Positions 34,941 to 43,828 of a DNA stretch of 64,000 bases are shown here, piece by piece. Numbering within the stretch: the stretch's first letter is position 1; each line of letters starts with the position of its first letter. The stretch comes from Paenibacillus terrigena DSM 21567 (GTDB lineage Bacteria > Bacillota > Bacilli > Paenibacillales > Paenibacillaceae). Under the pieces are notes generated by a model. The model had not been told where the DNA came from. It ran no database searches and saw only the letters and a program-made list of their open reading frames with translations. The translations under genes and the position numbers were made by a program. Location: contig NZ_KB895415.1 of assembly GCF_000374845.1 (NCBI RefSeq), positions 124,001 through 188,000 of the forward strand, given 5' to 3'.

Positions 34941-36347
34941 TTACTTCTTACCGCGGGATTTCTCTGCTGCAGCTTCCATCCGGTTCATCCACTCTTCTGG
35001 AGTGATTTTGCCGTTTGCAAGAGCTTGTGTAGAATCTTGTTTCACTTTATCTACGTCAGCATTCAATTCGATGTAAGGAGCAACGATCGTGTCTGGGGAG
35101 TTATAGAAGCTGCTCGCTTGTTTGGACAAGCTGCTAACATCTTTGGATTGGCTCAAATCAGCTTTGATATTATCCAATGCACCTGTAAGCTCAGCCCAAC
35201 GTACTGCATATTTCTCTGTTAAGATAAATTGCATGAACGCTTTTGCTGCTTCAGGATTTTTCGCTTTCTTCGCAACACCGATTGTCGATGTGTATGGAAT
35301 CGCTACAAGTTTACCGCCAGCTGGTTGCGTAACCGATGGTATGAATCCGAACTCAAAACCTGGTGGTACGTCTTTTTTCATTTCGTTCTCTACCCATAGA
35401 CCGTTCGGGATGAACGCATCTTTGTGTTGCAAGAACAAGGATTGAGAATCTGTATGGTTAATGGCTGCTGAAGCCGGGTCGATATATTTCGCATCAACCA
35501 TTTGCTTCACTTGTTCTAATGCTTTCTTCACCGCATCCGATTTGAAGACGCCTGGATCAAGCGCTTGGATCTTATCGAAGATAGAAGTATCATAGTTGTT
35601 GTTCACCAGGATGGCTGTATCCACTAGACCACCGTTGATATAGTATGGATATTTACCCGTGTGAATGAACGGATACATTTTCTTGGATTCTTGAATTTGC
35701 TTGGATACAGCTAAGAACTCATCCCAGTTCTTCGGCTCATTCCAGCCATTTTTCTTAAATTCGGCTTTATCATAGAAAATGCCCCATGTTCCGAATACGA
35801 ATGGAATTGGTGCAACTTTACCATCATATTTCACCGGCTGCATGATCAATAGATCCTTAATCAGCTTGCCGTCCTCATTCTTTGCCGATTCTAACCAATC
35901 GGTTAGGTCTAGCAACTGATCGTCTTTCACCATTTGTGTTGCGTTGGATCCAGCACCGTCAATATATACGAAGTCTGGCGGATTCCCTTGAATCCAGCGC
36001 GGCTTCATTTGATCGTTAATTTTCGGTCCAGCTGATTCTTTGATCTTCAGCTTCGGATACTTCTTCGCGAACTCGGCGATCGCTTCTTTCCAGAATGCAT
36101 CACCATAGCCTCCGACGAAATACTGAAGTTCGAAGTCCCCTTCTAATTCAGGTCCAGCTGCCTCCGTCTTTGTCGGCTCCGTTGTTGTCGTCGTTGTTGG
36201 TTCTGTCTTGGTCTCCGTCTTGGTCTCAGGCGTTGTAGTCGGCTCCGTTTTGGTCTCTTCCTTCTTCGCGCCGCATCCTGCTGCTAGCATGAGTAATAGT
36301 GCCGTGATGAGAAGTAGCGTAATTGATTTGCCCCATTTCTTTTGCAC
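34941..36347 (-). CDS. Extracellular sugar-binding lipoprotein of the ABC importer
   Basis: The 468-residue protein has a lipoprotein signal (LLLITALLLMLAAGCG, lipidated Cys near 25), a long Thr/Lys/Glu/Pro-rich linker (26-70) and a solute-binding family 1 domain (FELQYFVGGYGDAFWKEAIAEFAKKYPKLKIK to the end). It captures the substrate outside the membrane for the two permeases. The sugar is not deducible. The start is a GTG with GAGGGG seven bases upstream. It is the first gene of the operon, preceded by a leader with a terminator-like hairpin. Confidence 0.9.
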   Translation of the reverse strand: MQKKWGKSITLLLITALLLMLAAGCGAKKEETKTEPTTTPETKTETKTEPTTTTTTEPTKTEAAGPELEGDFELQYFVGGYGDAFWKEAIAEFAKKYPKLKIKESAGPKINDQMKPRWIQGNPPDFVYIDGAGSNATQMVKDDQLLDLTDWLESAKNEDGKLIKDLLIMQPVKYDGKVAPIPFVFGTWGIFYDKAEFKKNGWNEPKNWDEFLAVSKQIQESKKMYPFIHTGKYPYYINGGLVDTAILVNNNYDTSIFDKIQALDPGVFKSDAVKKALEQVKQMVDAKYIDPASAAINHTDSQSLFLQHKDAFIPNGLWVENEMKKDVPPGFEFGFIPSVTQPAGGKLVAIPYTSTIGVAKKAKNPEAAKAFMQFILTEKYAVRWAELTGALDNIKADLSQSKDVSSLSKQASSFYNSPDTIVAPYIELNADVDKVKQDSTQALANGKITPEEWMNRMEAAAEKSRGKK

Positions 36348-36401
36348 TCGAAAACCCCTCTCTTTTGCTAGTAATTACAAAATAATACAATCAAACCGAC
36401 A

Positions 36402-36466
36402 CAAAAAAGGGCATACGTATAGAAGCATCTCTGACTTACCTGCTTCATAACGAATGCCCTTCATGA
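36402..36466 (-). terminator. Terminator-like hairpin in the sugar operon leader
   Basis: Outer arms AAGGGCAT and ATGCCCTT with an inner TATGAAGC / GCTTC(T)ATA pairing are followed by T6 on the minus strand. It lies downstream of the predicted promoter at 36504-36533, so it may be an attenuator, or it may simply terminate acsA transcription. Confidence 0.65.
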
Positions 36467-36468
36467 GG

Positions 36469-36478
36469 TAACATGTTA
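36469..36478. promoter_or_regulatory. TAACATGTTA palindrome in the sugar operon leader
   Basis: A perfect 10-bp palindrome lies about 20-30 bases after the predicted transcription start, upstream of the hairpin. It could be an operator. Confidence 0.4.
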
Positions 36479-36503
36479 TGGTTGTAAATATTTTGTTATA
36501 AAA

Positions 36504-36533
36504 AATATATATCTTATTTCATAATTTTGTCAA
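36504..36533 (-). promoter_or_regulatory. Predicted promoter of the sugar ABC operon
   Basis: On the minus strand TTGACA (36528-36533), an 18-bp spacer and TATATT (36504-36509) lie in an A/T-rich gap between acsA and the binding-protein gene. Confidence 0.65.
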
Positions 36534-36584
36534 TACATAAATTTCTAATTAAGTCATTCGTTGCATTGACAAGTTGAGATCTGC

Positions 36585-38309
36585 TTAATCTTCGATCGTG
36601 GATAGGTCGCCTGTCGGCAAGTTCAACTCCCAAGCTTTCAATACCCGACGCATAATTTTACCTGAGCGCGTCTTCGGCAATTTATCCTTAAATTCGATCT
36701 CACGCGGTGCTGCATGCGCCGAAAGACCTTCTTTGACAAATTTCGCGATATCCGCCTTCAGCTCTTCCGATGGTTCGAAGCCTTCACGAAGCGAGATGAA
36801 CGCCTTAATCACCTCTCCACGCATTGGATCCGGCTTGCCGATAACCCCAGCCTCAGCGACCGCAGGATGCTCGACCAGCTTGCTCTCAACTTCGAACGGT
36901 CCCACACGTTCCCCTGACGTATTAATCACGTCGTCGACGCGGCCTTGGAACCAGAAGTATCCGTCCTCATCCATATAGGCCGAATCCCCTGAGACATACC
37001 AGCCCTCAAGACGGAAATACTCCGAATATTTCGCTGGGTTATTCCAGATCTGACGCATCATCGATGGCCATGGCGTCTTGATCGCCAAATTCCCCATACG
37101 ATACGGAGGAAGCACATTCCCGCTATCATCAATAATCGCAGCGCCCACACCTGGAATTGGACGTCCCATCGAACCCGGCTTGATCGTCATCCCTGGATAG
37201 TTACAGATAAGCTGTCCACCGGTCTCGGTCATCCACCACGTATCATGAATCCGTTGGTTATACACTTTCATGCCCCAACGAACAACCTCGGGATTAAGCG
37301 GCTCACCAACCGAAAGGACATGACGCAAGCTTGATAAATCAAATTGCGAAATAATGTCATCGCCTGCCCCCATTAACATCCGGAACGCCGTCGGCGCACT
37401 GTACCAAACCGTAATTTTATATTTCTGAATCGTATTGTACCAATCCTGTGGACTGAAGCGGCCACCACGAATGACATTCGTCGCGCCATTCAACCATGGT
37501 GCAAAAATCCCGTAAGATGTTCCCGTTACCCAGCCTGGGTCAGCGGTACACCAATATATATCATCGGCTTGCAGATCAAGCACGACTTTACCTGTGAAAT
37601 AGTGCTGCATCATCGCATTCTGAACATGGAATACACCCTTCGGTCTACCGGTAGAACCAGAAGTATAGTGAATAATCAGGCCGTCTTCACGTCCTAGCCA
37701 TTCGATCTCTGCCTCTTCCGAAGCCTCTGCCATTTCAGCATAGAAATCAATTACGCCTTCCCCTGCTTGAACATCTGATCCTACCAGAATCACATGCTTC
37801 AGATCAGGTAACTGCTCTCTTGGAACGCGTCCCAGAAGTGCTGGCGTCGTCACAACAGCTACCGCGCCGCTATCTTCGAGACGATCTTTGACTGCCGTCT
37901 CCATAAAGGCTTCGAACAGCGGCCCCACCACAGCGCCAACTTTGAGCGAACCGAGCAAGCTGAAATACAGTTCAGGTGTACGCGGCATAAAGATAAACAC
38001 GCGTTCCCCACGCTGAATGCCATGCTTGCGAAGCACATTCGCGAACAGATTCGATTTCGCTTTCATTTCTGCGAATGTATATTGCTCATCCCGCGTTGCA
38101 TCGCTATAATAGAGAGCAACTTTGTCACCGAGACCTTGCTCGACATGACGATCAATTGCTTCATACGCCATATTCACTTGTCCTGTCGTGTACCAGGAGA
38201 AGTTCTTCTCGATCTCTTCCCACTTAAATTGACTGTACATGTCTTCATACTTGCCCATGTTCGATGTTGATGCTACAGCCTCGATAATTTCACCTTGCAC
38301 GTTTCCCAT
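36585..38309 (-). CDS. acsA: Acetyl-coenzyme A synthetase
   Basis: This enzyme activates acetate with ATP and CoA to acetyl-CoA in the cytosol. It is a 574-residue ANL-family ligase with IIHYTSGSTGRPKGVFH (AMP-binding P-loop, about 222-238), the adenylate motif YNQRIHDTWWMTETG and the C-terminal PKTRSGKIMRRVL that contains the lysine acetylated by AcuA in B. subtilis. GGGAGG precedes the ATG. It diverges from acuA, as in B. subtilis. A near-consensus catabolite-responsive element lies 60 bp upstream of the start, so CcpA control is likely; ccpA itself is 3 kb away. Confidence 0.96.
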   Translation of the reverse strand: MGNVQGEIIEAVASTSNMGKYEDMYSQFKWEEIEKNFSWYTTGQVNMAYEAIDRHVEQGLGDKVALYYSDATRDEQYTFAEMKAKSNLFANVLRKHGIQRGERVFIFMPRTPELYFSLLGSLKVGAVVGPLFEAFMETAVKDRLEDSGAVAVVTTPALLGRVPREQLPDLKHVILVGSDVQAGEGVIDFYAEMAEASEEAEIEWLGREDGLIIHYTSGSTGRPKGVFHVQNAMMQHYFTGKVVLDLQADDIYWCTADPGWVTGTSYGIFAPWLNGATNVIRGGRFSPQDWYNTIQKYKITVWYSAPTAFRMLMGAGDDIISQFDLSSLRHVLSVGEPLNPEVVRWGMKVYNQRIHDTWWMTETGGQLICNYPGMTIKPGSMGRPIPGVGAAIIDDSGNVLPPYRMGNLAIKTPWPSMMRQIWNNPAKYSEYFRLEGWYVSGDSAYMDEDGYFWFQGRVDDVINTSGERVGPFEVESKLVEHPAVAEAGVIGKPDPMRGEVIKAFISLREGFEPSEELKADIAKFVKEGLSAHAAPREIEFKDKLPKTRSGKIMRRVLKAWELNLPTGDLSTIED

Positions 38310-38367
38310 TGTTTCATCCTCCCATAATATCTCAGTAAGAATAAATATAGTTTCTCTGCAATGTTAG

Positions 38368-38381
38368 CGACAGCGCTTACA
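38368..38381 (-). promoter_or_regulatory. Catabolite responsive element (cre) upstream of acsA
   Basis: Read on the minus strand TGTAAGCGCTGTCG matches the cre consensus TGWAANCGNTNWCA at 13 of 14 positions. It lies 60 bp upstream of the acsA ATG, and B. subtilis acsA is CcpA-controlled. Confidence 0.78.
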
Positions 38382-38382
38382 A

Positions 38383-38401
38383 ATCTCATAAAATATGAGA
38401 T
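38383..38401. promoter_or_regulatory. 19-bp perfect dyad between acsA and acuA
   Basis: ATCTCATA-AAA-TATGAGAT directly adjoins the cre. A further AAATCTCAT occurs at 38511-38519 near acuA. It may be a second operator in the divergent region. Confidence 0.45.
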
Positions 38402-38608
38402 TCGCTACAAACGCTCTGATGACCAAAAGGCCGCTAACTTGCGAGATGAACGATGTTACAACGTATGCAGTTCGTGATGTCAAGAAGATAAATTTGTATA
38501 ATTTATGGCAAATCTCATTATAGCATACCTCTGTTCATTCGCCTATTCCTTTTCAAAGATTCGTTTCCATGATATAAGTGAGAGGAGATGAGGAAAGGAG
38601 TTGAATCC

Positions 38609-39241
38609 GTGGAACATCGGAAGATCTATCATGCACATATCCAGCAGCATCAAGAGCTGGTGCTTATTATTGAAGGCCCAGTTCGCCCTGAAGTACTGCG
38701 AACGCTGGATATGCACCCGGATCTTGACGCCTTCCGAAGGCCGAAGGATCAACACGAAGCGCTGATCGAAATTGCGGATTTACCGGAAGGACGCATCATT
38801 ATCGCACGGCATGAGAATACCATTGTGGGCTATGTCACGTTCCATTATGCTGATGAGATGGAGCGCTGGTCTCAGGGGAACATGCAGGATTTAGTCGAGC
38901 TTGGCGCCGTTGAAGTCGCGAATGATTACCGCTCTTACGGACTAGGCAAAAAGATGATTCAGACCGCATTTGAAGAAGATCAGATGGAAAATTATATTGT
39001 GTTCACAACCGAGTATTATTGGCACTGGGATCTGGAAGGCAGCAAACTCAGTGTATGGGATTACCGCAAAATGATGGAGAAGTTGATGGAATCTGTCGGA
39101 ATGATCTGGTATGCGACTGACGATCCAGAAATCTGTTCCCATCCTGCCAACTGTCTCATGGTCCGTATCGGCAAAGACGTACCACTTCTCTCCGAGCAGC
39201 AGTTCGATCGTGTACGGTTTCAACAACGATTTATGTACTAA
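38609..39241 (+). CDS. acuA: Acetoin utilization acetyltransferase AcuA
   Basis: AcuA is a GNAT enzyme that acetylates and inactivates AcsA in B. subtilis. The 210 residues follow the B. subtilis protein closely along the length: ALIEIADLPEGRIIIARHENTIVGYVTFHYAD, EVANDYRSYGLGKKMIQ (acetyl-CoA motif), MENYIVFTTEYYWHWDL, and the end QFDRVRFQQRFMY. The GTG start at 38609 has AAAGGAG eight bases upstream; the longer ORF opens at 38588 without good RBS. It diverges from acsA and precedes acuC, with no acuB between. Confidence 0.93.
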   Translation: MEHRKIYHAHIQQHQELVLIIEGPVRPEVLRTLDMHPDLDAFRRPKDQHEALIEIADLPEGRIIIARHENTIVGYVTFHYADEMERWSQGNMQDLVELGAVEVANDYRSYGLGKKMIQTAFEEDQMENYIVFTTEYYWHWDLEGSKLSVWDYRKMMEKLMESVGMIWYATDDPEICSHPANCLMVRIGKDVPLLSEQQFDRVRFQQRFMY

Positions 39242-39278
39242 TTCGCTAGTGGGCAAAGGTAGGAGGTACCACAATCGC

Positions 39279-40457
39279 ATGTTAATCAATGCTATGTTCA
39301 TCCATCATGAAGATGAATTAAAGTATCGTTTCAATGATGATCATCCGTTTAACCAGCAACGACTGGAACTCACCTACGACCTGCTGACCGAAATCAAAGC
39401 GCTCTCGCCGGAGCATATTATCGTACCGCGATCCGCAACGGAGGACGAGCTGCTCACGATTCATCAACCCGCATATCTTCATTCCGTCAAAGGATTAAGC
39501 AGTCCGAATCCCGAGCCGATGTGGCTTGCGCAAGCTAACCACTTCGGGTTCACAAGCGAAGATACACCCTTTTTCCCGCTAATGCATGAAGTAACCTCAA
39601 CCATCGTCGGAGGATCGATTACAGCGGTTGACCACGTCATGTCCGGTAAAAGCAGGCATACACTGCATCTGGGGGGCGGTCTGCATCATGCTCTATCGAA
39701 CCGCGGTTCAGGCTTCTGTGTCTATAATGATGCTTCGGTTGCCATTGCTTATCTGCGTGAACATTATAATGCGCGCGTCCTCTATATCGATACGGATGTA
39801 CATCATGGGGACGGGGTGCAATGGTCGTTCTATACCGATCCGAATGTCTGTACATACTCAATTCATGAGACTGGCAAATATTTATTCCCTGGTACAGGCT
39901 TTGTTACGGAACGCGGCGAGTCCGATGGTTATGGAACGTGCTTCAATATTCCGCTGGAACCCTATACCGAAGATGAGTCGTGGCTCGATTGCTTCCGAGA
40001 GTCTATTTCGCGTGTAACCGCCATGTTCAAGCCTGACATCATTGTCAGCCAACATGGATGCGATGCGCATGCCTATGACCCCCTCTCGCATCAACACTGC
40101 AGCATGCGAATTTATCAGGAAATGCCTGCAATCATCCATCAATTGGCGCATCAATACTGCGACGGACGCTGGACGGCATTCGGTGGCGGTGGTTACGACA
40201 TTTGGCGCGTTGTCCCACGGGCATGGAGTCTCTTATGGTTAGAAATGACCGACCATCCTCTCCTATCCCAATTACAGCAGGATTCTTTGATGACACTACC
40301 GGAGAGTTGGGTGACACGATGGCAGCAAAAAGCCCCGGTCCCGATTCCAACAACCTGGTTAGATGACCTAACCAAATGGGAACCGATGCCGAGGCGTTCG
40401 GAAATTTCAATTCAAAATCGTAAGACAAATGAGATCGCGCTGCAATATATCCCATAA
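39279..40457 (+). CDS. acuC: AcuC, histone deacetylase-like protein lysine deacetylase
   Basis: AcuC removes the acetyl group put on AcsA by AcuA. The 392-residue protein has the class I/II HDAC fold motifs HPFNQQRLELTYDLL near the start, GGGLHHALSNRGSGFCVYNDASVAI (about 125-150), the zinc-ligand DTDVHHGDGVQ near 163 and GGGGYDIWRVVPRAWS near 305. AGGAGGT lies about 12 bases before the ATG at 39279. A later ATG (39294) is an alternative. It follows acuA by 37 bp. The B. subtilis acuABC operon carries acuB between them, and no acuB is seen here. Confidence 0.93.
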   Translation: MLINAMFIHHEDELKYRFNDDHPFNQQRLELTYDLLTEIKALSPEHIIVPRSATEDELLTIHQPAYLHSVKGLSSPNPEPMWLAQANHFGFTSEDTPFFPLMHEVTSTIVGGSITAVDHVMSGKSRHTLHLGGGLHHALSNRGSGFCVYNDASVAIAYLREHYNARVLYIDTDVHHGDGVQWSFYTDPNVCTYSIHETGKYLFPGTGFVTERGESDGYGTCFNIPLEPYTEDESWLDCFRESISRVTAMFKPDIIVSQHGCDAHAYDPLSHQHCSMRIYQEMPAIIHQLAHQYCDGRWTAFGGGGYDIWRVVPRAWSLLWLEMTDHPLLSQLQQDSLMTLPESWVTRWQQKAPVPIPTTWLDDLTKWEPMPRRSEISIQNRKTNEIALQYIP

Positions 40458-40483
40458 ATCGACATATGCACACTTATCCATCC

Positions 40484-41188
40484 TTACAGATGACTTAGAA
40501 TATCATCAATGATCTGATACGAATGCTTCGCAGCTTGAATCGTAAATTCAGCGAAATTCACATGGGCTGAACCATCAGCCCGATCTGACATCGAGCGAAT
40601 GACGACGAACGGAACGCGGTGCATATCACACACTTGAGCCACGGCGGCGCCTTCCATCTCCGTACAAGCGCCGTCCATGGTCTCATACAGCTCTTGCACA
40701 AGCTCTCGGCTTGCCACGAATTGATCCCCGGATAATACCGCCCCTAGACGATACCGCCCTTGGAACAACCGCTCACATGCCTCTCTTGCCTTCTCGATCA
40801 AATCAGGCGCAGCTTCGAATGTCGAACGCTCTTGATACGGAATAACGCCTCGCTCAAATCCAAGTGCTCGAACGTCCATATCATGCTGCTTGCATACGGT
40901 CGATACAACAATATCTCCGATATTCAGATCCGGATGCAGCGCACCCGCAACCCCTGTAAACAAAATACTATCCACACCAAAGGTATCAATTAAAATCTGC
41001 GTCGTTACTGCAGCATTGACTTTACCAACGCCGGACTTACAGAGAACGACCTCTTTCCCATGAAAGACACCTTCATAAAATGTAATGCCTGCACGTTCCG
41101 AACGCTTACTCTGCTGCAAGTCGCCCAGCAGCAATTCGATCTCTTCGTTCATCGCGCCAATCAGGCCGATTTTGTGATACGACATCAT
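40484..41188 (-). CDS. mtnN: 5'-methylthioadenosine/S-adenosylhomocysteine nucleosidase
   Basis: MtnN hydrolyses MTA and SAH, by-products of polyamine synthesis and methylation, to adenine and thioribose sugars. The 234 residues show KIGLIGAMNEEIELLL at the N-terminus, GVGKVNAAVTTQILI, FTGVAGALHPDLNIGDIVVST, and the catalytic FVVIRSMSDRADGSAHVNF segment with Asp near 200. CGGGGAACATA precedes the ATG. It lies convergent to acuC and upstream of ccpA (same strand), with a 168-bp repeat element in front of it. SpeA at 60707 produces a polyamine precursor, a loose functional link. Confidence 0.93.
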   Translation of the reverse strand: MMSYHKIGLIGAMNEEIELLLGDLQQSKRSERAGITFYEGVFHGKEVVLCKSGVGKVNAAVTTQILIDTFGVDSILFTGVAGALHPDLNIGDIVVSTVCKQHDMDVRALGFERGVIPYQERSTFEAAPDLIEKAREACERLFQGRYRLGAVLSGDQFVASRELVQELYETMDGACTEMEGAAVAQVCDMHRVPFVVIRSMSDRADGSAHVNFAEFTIQAAKHSYQIIDDILSHL

Positions 41189-41224
41189 TATGTTCCCCGT
41201 TCTATATCGATTCTTATAGAGGTA

Positions 41225-41392
41225 GTTCAAAAAGTCATCTTTTGATCACGTAGTGTTTCAAGTTGTAGATTCGACATCGAATCTTGCGTTCACCCTCGAA
41301 TTCCGGTACTCATTTAGGTTTTGCCTAAACTCCGTTCCTCTTTCTTCGGATTCACGCAACCTTCTCGGTGCTGAAAAGCCGACTTTTTGAAC
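41225..41392. repeat. 168-bp intergenic repeat, copy 1
   Basis: Ends are perfect 12-bp inverted repeats (GTTCAAAAAGTC 41225-41236; GACTTTTTGAAC 41381-41392). Inside are AGATTCG-ACAT-CGAATCT and TTTAGG-TTTTG-CCTAAA hairpins. The whole is present again, closely similar and inverted, at 47948-48115. It has no ORF. A MITE-like or structured intergenic repeat is likely. Confidence 0.85.
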
Positions 41393-41398
41393 ACGTAT

Positions 41399-42409
41399 TT
41401 ATTTGTTCACATGTGATACGGACAAGCGAAGAATCGTCTCATGCGGCAAAATAACGTTCGCATTATCGACATTCTCCTTCTTCATCAACTTCGTTAACAA
41501 ACGCATCGCAACCGCACCAATATCATACATCGGCTGTGCAACCGTCGTTAACAAAGGACGAACCATCGAAGCCATCCGAATATTGTCAACGCTAATAACA
41601 GAGAAATCGTCAGGGACTTTAAGTCCTGAGTCTTGAATGCTATGTATAGCACCAATGGCCATTTCGTCTGTCGCAGCAAAAATCGCTGTCGGTTTGGTAC
41701 GCAATCCAAGGAAATATTTCATCGCTTCAACACCGGACTCGTAACGATAGTTCCCGATGCGAACCAGATCCTCTTGATACGTAATTCCAGCATTCTCGAG
41801 CGCGCGCTTATACCCTTGGAACCGGGCAAATCCATTCGCTGGATCTTGCAACGTACCGCTAATCATGGCAATCTCACGATGTCCGTGACGAATCAATGTG
41901 TTCACAGCATCAAATGCTGCACCTTCATGATCAATATCAACGGATGGAATGACACCCTGCTCGTCCTTCGTTGCACAAAGAACGATCGGCACAGCCGCTG
42001 TCTGGAACGCTTGAATGTGCTCCTCTGTAATGGCTCCACCCATGAATAACAAGCCATCGACTTGTTTCTCTAGAAGCGTGTTAATAACGCGAATTTCCTT
42101 TTCCTTCTTCTTATCCGCATTACACAAAATAATATTATAGTGATACATGTTCGCGATATCTTCGATGCCGCGCGCAATCTCAGCAAAAATCGAATTCGAA
42201 ATATCTGGAATGACTACGCCAACGGTTGTCGTCTTCTTGCTCGCAAGACCTCTTGCTACCGCGTTCGGACGATATCCTAAACGTTCAATTGCCTCATATA
42301 CTTTCTTACGTGTCTGTGGTTTAACGTTTGGGTTATTATTCACAACCCGTGATACCGTTGCCATCGATACGCCTGCTTCTCTTGCTACATCATAAATAGT
42401 TACAGTCAC
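41399..42409 (-). CDS. ccpA: Catabolite control protein A
   Basis: CcpA is the LacI-family master regulator of carbon catabolite control; it binds cre with HPr(Ser-P) or Crh(Ser-P). The 336 residues include the helix-turn-helix [68 protein letters not shown], very close to B. subtilis CcpA, and a periplasmic-binding-like C-domain. I start at the GTG (42409), nine bases after GGAG and matching the B. subtilis N-terminus; five codons upstream an ATG has no RBS. It keeps the B. subtilis-type neighbourhood of acetate genes. Confidence 0.95.
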   Translation of the reverse strand: MTVTIYDVAREAGVSMATVSRVVNNNPNVKPQTRKKVYEAIERLGYRPNAVARGLASKKTTTVGVVIPDISNSIFAEIARGIEDIANMYHYNIILCNADKKKEKEIRVINTLLEKQVDGLLFMGGAITEEHIQAFQTAAVPIVLCATKDEQGVIPSVDIDHEGAAFDAVNTLIRHGHREIAMISGTLQDPANGFARFQGYKRALENAGITYQEDLVRIGNYRYESGVEAMKYFLGLRTKPTAIFAATDEMAIGAIHSIQDSGLKVPDDFSVISVDNIRMASMVRPLLTTVAQPMYDIGAVAMRLLTKLMKKENVDNANVILPHETILRLSVSHVNK

Positions 42410-42509
42410 GTTCCTTCTCTCCAAACATTAATATTTTTCGTTCATATCCTACATATTAATGTAATGATACGACATATTCATACTTTGCGCAACGTGACCA
42501 CGCTTTTAA

Positions 42510-42950
42510 TCATGAATTCATGTTCATTCGGTAAGGGTTTGCAGTAAATTTTTTGAGTTGTTTCAATCTTTTCTGAATATCTTCCATCCATTCTTCATCG
42601 TTCATCGTCTTTGCCAGCAAATACACATCGAGCAGCTGATTGACACGTTCTTCACGCATACGCTCAAACTCCGCGATATTGACGTACCTGCTTCCTTTCG
42701 AGAACATTTCGAAGAATACGTTTACAAGCTCATTAAATTCTTGAAATAATAACGTCTGCTTCCCAGTCGAAGTCTTGCCGTACTTGGCAATAAGATCCGT
42801 AAGATCTTTCTTCACATCTACATAGACTTCACTCTTGGCGCAACTCGAACACGTAAAGACGGGTACACTCTGAATCTCTGTCTGTTTTGCAAAAATGACC
42901 ATTCTTAGTAACAAATTCATAACATGTCCACATTCACATTGCTTGTGCAC
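42510..42950 (-). CDS. Hypothetical zinc-ribbon protein
   Basis: I do not recognise a named family. The 146 residues begin with HKQCECGHVMN and a second pair CSSCAKS about 30 residues later, i.e. a CxC and a CxxC that could hold one zinc (residues about 5-40). The rest is helical and charged (EEWMEDIQKRLKQLKKFTANPYRMNMNS end). The GTG start at 42950 has GGGGTGG five bases upstream and lies about 6 bases after the predicted start from TATAAT (42963-42968), so the transcript is nearly leaderless. It precedes ccpA on the same strand. Confidence 0.75.
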   Translation of the reverse strand: MHKQCECGHVMNLLLRMVIFAKQTEIQSVPVFTCSSCAKSEVYVDVKKDLTDLIAKYGKTSTGKQTLLFQEFNELVNVFFEMFSKGSRYVNIAEFERMREERVNQLLDVYLLAKTMNDEEWMEDIQKRLKQLKKFTANPYRMNMNS

Positions 42951-43198
42951 ATTGACCACCCCATTATAGTAAGTTATAAATTGCTTCGAATTGTTCGCAA
43001 AAAATAAAGACTATTATTCGACTATATTCGCAGATTCGTTCGGATTTGACTAGATGTAATTAATGACTTTTACGGAAATTAGATGGTTATTCTGGAAAAA
43101 CGCCATGATATTTATCACACGCTTTGTTATACTGTTAAATACATATGCATGACAAATGGTTAAAAGACTCGTACTACAGCGTAATTAGGAGGTAAAGC

Positions 43199-43723
43199 AT
43201 GCGGTTATCAGAAAAAAAAGTTATCGCACTCGTCGACGAAGAATTTGAGGATTTGGAGCTATGGTATCCGATCTATCGGGTTCGTGAAGAAGGGGCGATC
43301 GTTCATTTGGTTGGGCCTGAAAAAGGTAAAAAATATATTGGTAAATACGGCGTGCCTGCAGAAGCGGAATTTGCTTTTGACGAGGTGAATAGCGCCGATT
43401 ATGACGGCATTCTCGTTCCTGGTGGATGGGCGCCGGACAAGCTGCGTCGTTATGAGAAAGTCATTTCTCTCGTTCGTGAGATGGATGCAGCTGGTAAACC
43501 GATCGGTCAAATCTGTCACGCGGGCTGGGTGCTAATCTCGGCCAAAATCCTGCAAGGACGCACCGTCACCTCTACTCCAGGGATTCGTGATGATATGGAG
43601 AACGCAGGCTCCACTTGGGTGGATGAAGCTGTTGTAGTAGACGGACATATCGTCTCTGCGCGTCGTCCGCCAGATTTGCCGCCATATGGTAAAGCTTTCT
43701 GTGATTTGCTCGCAGGAGAGTAA
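43199..43723 (+). CDS. PfpI/DJ-1 family protein (type 1 glutamine amidotransferase-like)
   Basis: The 174-residue protein is a DJ-1/PfpI domain protein, related to B. subtilis YfkM-type general stress proteins and to glyoxalase III / deglycase enzymes. The Cys nucleophile is in IGQICHAGWVLIS near residue 103; a conserved acidic region EEFEDLELWYPIYRVREEG lies near the N-terminus; DGILVPGGWAPDKLR is in the middle. Whether it is a protease, hydrolase or deglycase is unresolved for this branch. GGAGG lies before the ATG. Confidence 0.85.
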   Translation: MRLSEKKVIALVDEEFEDLELWYPIYRVREEGAIVHLVGPEKGKKYIGKYGVPAEAEFAFDEVNSADYDGILVPGGWAPDKLRRYEKVISLVREMDAAGKPIGQICHAGWVLISAKILQGRTVTSTPGIRDDMENAGSTWVDEAVVVDGHIVSARRPPDLPPYGKAFCDLLAGE

Positions 43724-43738
43724 AACTCAAGCTCACAA

Positions 43739-43772
43739 AAAAGAGGCCATCGATTACTCGACAGCCTCTTTT
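43739..43772. terminator. Bidirectional terminator between the PfpI gene and ptsI
   Basis: AAAAGAGGC and GCCTCTTTT arms enclose an ATCGA/TCGA stem and are flanked by A and T tracts. Confidence 0.88.
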
Positions 43773-43828
43773 CTCCTATTACAGGTGAACCTTATACACG
43801 CCTGCCTCATAAAGCTCCAGACGCAGCC

